Shown here: positions 58,190-64,000 of the stretch, piece after piece
How positions within the stretch are numbered: position 1 is the first letter of the stretch
How the letters are laid out: each line of letters starts with the position of its first letter
Source: Megalobrama amblycephala
Lineage: Eukaryota > Chordata > Actinopteri > Cypriniformes > Xenocyprididae
Reading direction: 5' to 3'
Length of the DNA stretch: 64,000 bases
NCBI RefSeq assembly: GCF_018812025.1
Contig: NC_063049.1
Coordinates: 10,917,537-10,981,536, forward strand
Notes under the pieces: model-generated
Told to the model about the DNA's origin: nothing
Databases searched by the model: none
The model's input: only the letters and a program-made list of their open reading frames with translations
Translations under genes and position numbers: made by a program

Positions 58190-61013
58190 TGATGTTTAGT
58201 TATATTGTTTCAGCCCAAATAAATAAATAAAATAAGTGATGCATATTGCATGATTTGAATATGAATATCCATTTATCGACAGTCACAGTTAGACAGCTCA
58301 TCATTATAACAAGCTTCATTATCCATTCTTCACTTATTGCATTAAAATCTCTGTGACCTTCTGGTGTTTTTTGACATTTTTTTGAAGTTTTTATTAAAGA
58401 ATGGTAGCACTTTATTTTAGGGTCTTTTAACTAGTTGCTTATTAGCATGCATATTACTAGAATATTGGCTATTTATTAGTACTTATTAAGCACATATTAA
58501 TGCCTTATTCTATATTCTTAATCCTACCAAATACCTAAACTTAACAGCTACCTTTCTAACTATTAATACGAAGTAAATTAGGAGTTTATTGAGGGAAAAG
58601 TCATAGTTAATTGTTTATATGTGTTCCCTATACTAACGTGTTACCAAGAATACATTTCCTTCCTGTAATCTCTAATGTGAAAAAGTAATTGAATTACAGT
58701 GAGGTCAATTTAAATGCATTAATTGGCTGGCAACCCAGCTGCCAGTGTACTGTGTTTTCCTTCTGTATATAGATAATAGGTTACTGTGATTTTCTACAGC
58801 ACATTGCTTTCACAGTACTTCTTTCATCATTACAGCAATTTTTGACTGAATCCACAGTATTCTGCTGTGAACTTGTGCACAAACACAGTAAATTACTGTA
58901 GATTTCACATTGTTTTTTTGTTTGTTTGTTTGTTTTTTTGTTTTACAGGGAATCATTACATAATACATAACATACCAGTCAATTTACAACACTCATGATC
59001 ATATTTTTTTTTTCTCTGAAATCCTCCACCTCCCCAGCTCCACCTGTCCAGATCTCAGCAGCAGCATATTATGTAATGCTAAACAGATCATAATTAAAAT
59101 GAAAGCACATTCAAATAATAGTAAATGTCATTACATTTTGAAATTATATTTATTATATATTGTATTTGAATGTACTTTCATTTTACTTATGATCTGTTAA
59201 ACATTTCATAACGTAATAATGTTTATTAATGACTTAATAATGAAAGTTATGACAAAAAATGCTAAATGAAAAGCAACAATGAAAAATATGTGGCATGTAA
59301 AAACAATAAAACTGAGGAATGTGGAGTAAATAAATACCACAATGGAAACATCATTATACATTAAAGAGCCATTATCCACACAAGTCTTCTTCCACTTCAC
59401 ATCACTTTTTTTATTGCTCTCTTTTATTTACTCTCTTGTGAACTCATTACAGTCTGTTAAAGGAAGTTTTTCTGACAGCTGTGTCCTCTGGACCCTCTGT
59501 GTCCCTTGTTGCTGTCCCAGAGCCAGACAGAACAGATAATTTGAGAGAACTTCTGGATTCGCACGCATGAAGGGACAGACCCAGTTCAAGCAAAGATAAT
59601 CAATCCCCACCTCCAGTAAATCAGCCTTTATGTCCTAGTGAGCTGCCTACACAGCATCAATGACATATTGTACTCAATGAACACAATGAAGGTTGTCTCA
59701 AATTTTAAGTAGCAAATTATTACTGCACCTATGGTAATTTGAAGTAGCATTGCATGTATCTTTCAGAGAAGGCAATCCCCTAATGTGTCAGGAAGAGGGA
59801 GATTTCTGTCCAAGCTGTGTGATTTAAATCGAATTGTTAGCTTAGCCTGCTTCATGCTATTGTCAGAATCTACTCTGAGAGTTTTGTGGGTCATGTGTGA
59901 AGTCATGTGCCATGTATTTCAATCTAAATTTGGTTAGCAATTTCCACAGTCCTGTACATTGCTTTGTACAAAAACAGTCATATATTTTCAAAAATGATTA
60001 TGATCAGCCCTCATTCTGGTTCTCTGTCTAAAATTTTGTTTTAACTCACATTTAACTCACTTTTTTTTGCGCACAGACTATAACATTGTCAAAATGATCG
60101 ACGTTCACACGGATCCGCGAATAGGACTACAAACGTTGTATTGTGAATGCCAGGCCAGTAGCTCCCGATTTCAGATTCAGATTCAGATCGGGAGCTGACA
60201 TTTTAAGCTATGAATCTGGCAGGATATTTTAATGGTTCAAAGACCCACAATAGAGGATGATTTTAGACACATCAAACTGCAGGTTTTGAGATGTTTTTGA
60301 CCGGTGGCTTTATGAGGACCTTGAGGCAGTGGGACAAATCCTGGCAGGTTTTCTAACACTGCTGTGTGTGTCTGGATCAGGCGCTGGATACTGACACTGA
60401 CCTTGTGATGGGAAGTTCATGGAGAGACCACTTATATAGCTAAGCTTGTCACGCAGAATGCCCACATGACGCAAACATGACAACCTGTGCGGTTTGAGCC
60501 CACCCCCAACATTGAATGAGAAATACTAAAGAAATGTCACTTAATCACAATATGGTAAAAGAGGATGTATTTGATATGAATCCCTGTGCCATTTTAAAGG
60601 CCCTGAGGATTACACATTTCCCTAAAGCAGTCTGAAGTTGCCATGGTTACACTCACTGTTCAACTGAGCCGGTGTCTACCTGATATGAAGAAATAATGAA
60701 ACAACATCTTTATTGGTCGTTTAATTGACGTTCACGTGACCCTGATCATTTCACTGTGTAATGAGTACACTGGCATCCTGTTATGGTTCAGTGGGTTCAG
60801 ATAAAAGCTCTGGCTTGTGTGCATTCCAGTGTCACTGTCTTTCAGCCTTTAGCAACCCTAGTGTTGTTTGCTAAGGCAAGCATCACTATTATTATTGCTC
60901 ATAGTTAAGGGATTTGAACAAAGGCTCAACCTTAAGTACTGAACTTTAGCATTTGATTCTTGCCACACTTTATAGAGACAAATGTTAGGCTACCTTAGAT
61001 CATGTAATTAGAT
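58190..61013. other. Intergenic, no gene seen
   Basis: Mostly AT-rich unique-looking sequence. A small inverted pair CAGATTCAGATCGGGAGCT / AGCTCCCGATTTCAGATT sits near 60160-60197. Less AT-rich stretches at 59440-59640 and 60230-60460 show no open frame with splice signals. Confidence 0.4.
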
Positions 61014-63302
61014 TAAAGGCTGGAATACACTACACAACTTTTAAAATTTGAACAGATTTTAATATTATAGGCATCATTTACACTTGTTGACTTTGTAAAT
61101 GGTTACAGACAAATAGTAGGATAAGTCATTTACCCAATGCTTGCAACCACATCATTCTCTATAGGGCACAGTTTTTTTTTTTTTTTTTTTTTTTTACCAC
61201 TGTATCAGTAGACAATGTTCTTGCAGCCAACATTCAAATGCTTGCCTATCATTTGCTGTAGCAGTTTGTTGCACACTTCCAGTTTCCCTTTGAATTTCAA
61301 CATCCCAGATAGCACAGGTAAGTCTCTAAGATGTCTGTTAAAACATGCTTAGTCCAGAAAACATCTGGTGTGTACAAACATCTGATGAATGTCTTCGAAA
61401 AAGCAATTTTACATACATTCTAAATCATAAACATCTTAAAGACATTTTCTAAATGTTTTACAGTCTTGTATTCGATTCAGGAGTAAATTAATTAGCAAAT
61501 AGCAGCAGCAACGTAGTTGCTGTGAGAGTAAATATGAAATGGAGTGGATGTGAGAACAAATTAAGTGAAACATGCATTTGAACGTTCACTCACATTCTTC
61601 TTCTGTGGATTTATTGGCGGGTCTGGAGTGTGAAGTGATTTCAGTCTAGGTGTACATGATGAGATCTATATTCTATTCTTAAACTGCCTTTATAATGTTA
61701 GCAGATCCTTTTTTTTGTGTTTAATATGTTTTAATATTTTGCATCCTCTGTTCTGTAGTTCTCTTTGTAGATCATTCTTTTCCCGTTCATATCCTAGGAC
61801 AGAATAACAACACATCAACTGTTTACTTTACTTGGCATATAGTTCCCATAATCCTGTAATGTGTTTTTCTATTATATGAAGTATAGATTTAAGTTTTATG
61901 TGATGACCCACTCTTAGCCTTGTCAAAATGATCTTGGGCTGTATTCACAAAACATTTTATCTTACCACTAAGAGTTCTCCCAAATTTCAGTAAAAGTTCC
62001 TAGCAAAGAGTTTTTTCTTAAAACATATTCACAAAGCTGATAAGACCAACTTTTAGAGCTGGAATAGAGAGAAGTCTTAAGCTAAGATAAAGGGCGGGGT
62101 TGACCTCGTTGCTATGGATGATGTCAACGCGCTTACTAATTATGCTTGCAGTAATTGGCTGATGGGAGGGGTCTCTGTCAGTGATTTAATCATAGAAAGA
62201 TTTTAAAATGTTGGCTAAGCCTCACTAATTAAACAAGTATATATTCAGCCTCTGCCATGTCTGCATCTTGAAAGATTGCAGAATTTAAGTGACAAACAAT
62301 GTTTTATAAACAAAGTTCAGGAGGAGCACGTTCAAAAGGTCTATCTAATCAGCTTGAGAGGAGGCACATATATACAGTCAGTGTGATTTTGCCAAGTAAG
62401 ACAAGTAAGTAACATCTTTGTTGATCCTGGAACAACATTCCAATCAACCAATCAGATTTGAGGGACAAGTTTACCATTTATATCAAGTTTAGGCTCACAA
62501 CCAGGGTTAGGTGCTTCAACATCAATGTTATTCACCTATCATTTCCCTCTGATTTTAGGGATAAGTTATGGGTAGGGTTAGGTTTAGGGGGTTGAAATAG
62601 GGTTAAGACTAAATTTTCAGACTGGAATGTTGTTCCAGGATCAACAAAATGTGTTGATCCAGGAACATGTCTTACTTGGAAAAATCATGGCCGACTTACC
62701 GGGTTACCTTGAGAGTTTTCTGCATCCCTCCGCCACCCCGACTCCTCACTCTTGGCTGGTTCAGGACACGGGGTGGTGGATGGGGGGTACTCTGGTTTTG
62801 GGCTAAATTCCAAGCTCGGAGCCCTCAATCCCCTCGGACAGCACGCTTCTTGGACAATATGCTTATTTTACTCTTTTACTCTATTCAGTCATTTGAAAGC
62901 GTGAACTCGTGAAAACAACTGCCGCAGGTAATCGGACATTATTTTCTTTTATATATAAATTCCGGAATTCAATCTCTGCCCTAAAGGCTTTCAATGCCCA
63001 TGATAGGATATTGTTTTCAACTTAACCGCAATGTAGAAGTGTAGCAGATCTATTCGGTCAAGACCAAACACATTAACATTGTCATTTTGATTCATGTGTG
63101 CTTGTACTGCAGCAGCATGGCTTGCTTGCTGAAGTCTGAAGCTAAAAAAATCAGTCTGTGCCCATCATACATTACACAATTTTCTGTGAAATCTGTCAAT
63201 TCAAATCTGTCTCTGACTTTTGGCAACTATCGTTGACTTGTCCAGACTGTAAATCAATGCAAAAAAGTTGGGAAAAAATTGTTTAGTGTATTCCAACCTT
63301 TA
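61014..63302. mobile_element. 2.3-kb element with TAAAGGCTGGAATACACTA ends
   Basis: The left end TAAAGGCTGGAATACACTAC is matched by the inverted right end AGTGTATTCCAACCTTTA (26 of about 28 terminal bases). The interior holds another element (62385-62686) and a segment with TTCACAAA...-type words (61930-62170) typical of further remnants. No transposase frame is evident. Confidence 0.7.
62385..62686. mobile_element. MITE with GATTTTGCCAAGTAAGACA ends
   Basis: Terminal inverted repeats GATTTTGCCAAGTAAGACA / TGTCTTACTTGGAAAAATC (one mismatch), and an inner inverted pair TTGATCCTGGAACAACATTCC / GGAATGTTGTTCCAGGATCAA. The centre contains degenerate GGTTAGGGTTAG-like words. 302 bp, non-coding, nested in 61014-63302. 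Confidence 0.85.
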
Positions 63303-64000
63303 GTGAAACTTGGTTTGAAAGAAAAAAATTCAGGGTCCACATAATATACCTTAAGGTCATCATTAAGTATTTCCCTTTATTTGCTTAAGTGCTCTATTCA
63401 GTTCTGTTATGCATAAGTCCTTAGTAACCATTTCACCTTAAAAAAAATAATTTAAATCATTTATTGAGCTCAAACGCAGTGGCTGATTTTGTGCCATGGA
63501 GCATAATTTCAAACCTATGGGTAAAAAGTGCTAATCCCACTTCTAAATTACAAGTGTGAAACATTTCTCTAACTGCAGTTAAAAGCTGGGTTTAGAAGTC
63601 AGTAACCCTGGGTTAAATGTTGTGTAAAAAGCCCTTCTATGTCATCCACAAGAAGCTTCCGTTGTGTAACCCCTTTTATTAATTTCCATAACTCACGTAA
63701 AGACCTTCTGGTTTACAGTGCATTTTCTCCCCTAAAATCAAGCTGCAGATGCATACGTAAAGCATAAACTTACTGCATGAGACATTTCACACATCTGAAA
63801 ATGTAGAGATAATTTGTCATTGTTGCATAAAAACGTCTGACCCTGTGAGCACTCCCCTAAATGTCAGCGGTAATTGCTCTCCCTAAAACCCCCCTGTGAC
63901 ACAAGCAGAGCGCTGAGGTGATTTCAGGCTCCAGACAGCCTCTCCACACTCAGAGAAACACAGCGGACGAGAAAGCACACTCAAGTCAGAGTTTATTTCA
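63303..64000. other. Intergenic, no gene seen
   Basis: The final 300 bases are less AT-rich and repeat-free and could be regulatory. No exon supported. Confidence 0.35.

Noticed and set aside
62560..62610. GGTTAGGGTTAG-like words resembling telomere repeat
   Set aside because: Short, degenerate and located inside a MITE with clear TIRs; not an interstitial telomere.

Overview
The window looks like vertebrate nuclear DNA from a teleost, most likely a cyprinid (zebrafish, carp or goldfish type). The reasons are spliced genes with GT-AG introns, long AT, CA and TATC microsatellites, and many fish-type DNA transposon remnants, including the families that start 'TTAAAGGGTTAGTTCACCCA' or 'TAGGGTTGTAAC', together with DIRS and Ty3/Gypsy relics. 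There are no bacterial operons, CRISPR arrays or rRNA genes.

Positions 1061-25048, minus strand, hold most of prpf40a, the pre-mRNA processing factor 40 homologue A of the U1 snRNP. I traced 25 coding exons from the ATG (25048-25046) to an exon ending in the Lys/Arg/Ser-rich tail (1061). All phases agree, giving 803 codons without a stop. The protein has a Pro/Met-rich N-terminus, two WW domains, at least five FF domains and a basic tail. The stop codon and final exon lie left of position 1. The introns carry several transposon remnants, among them a hAT-type element with a perfect 8-bp target duplication (11492-12303).

Positions 25050-38800 are intergenic. They contain a compact GC-rich promoter for prpf40a with a CCAAT box, several palindromic DNA elements, a small LTR retrotransposon relic bounded by a 5-bp target duplication (29748-31052), and a broken Ty3/Gypsy element on the minus strand (33379 to about 38100). 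The long terminal repeat of the Gypsy relic was itself invaded by a LINE tail and a TATACTT-rich element. A 600-bp foldback lies next to it.

Positions 38807-39515, minus strand, carry what looks like the last two coding exons, stop codon and poly(A) signals of a second gene that I do not recognise. Its 5' part was not found.

Positions 39530-64000 are again repeat-dominated. They hold a hAT-type element with a perfect 8-bp duplication (39877-41109), a 100-bp near-perfect hairpin, a 750-bp palindrome split by a retroposon insertion, a 30-bp-unit minisatellite that stays open as protein, a collapsed DIRS-like tyrosine-recombinase retrotransposon with inverted terminal repeats (52404-55447), a tRNA-derived SINE head, and a 2.3-kb TIR element containing further elements. 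A few low-repeat blocks could be conserved regulatory DNA, but that is inference only.

Most short open frames in the window are chance or microsatellite frames. No new defence or metabolic system was found. The most informative items are the complete exon map, a GC-AG intron and micro-exons in prpf40a, the orphan C-terminal exons at 39 kb, and the target-duplication-bounded nested transposon history.
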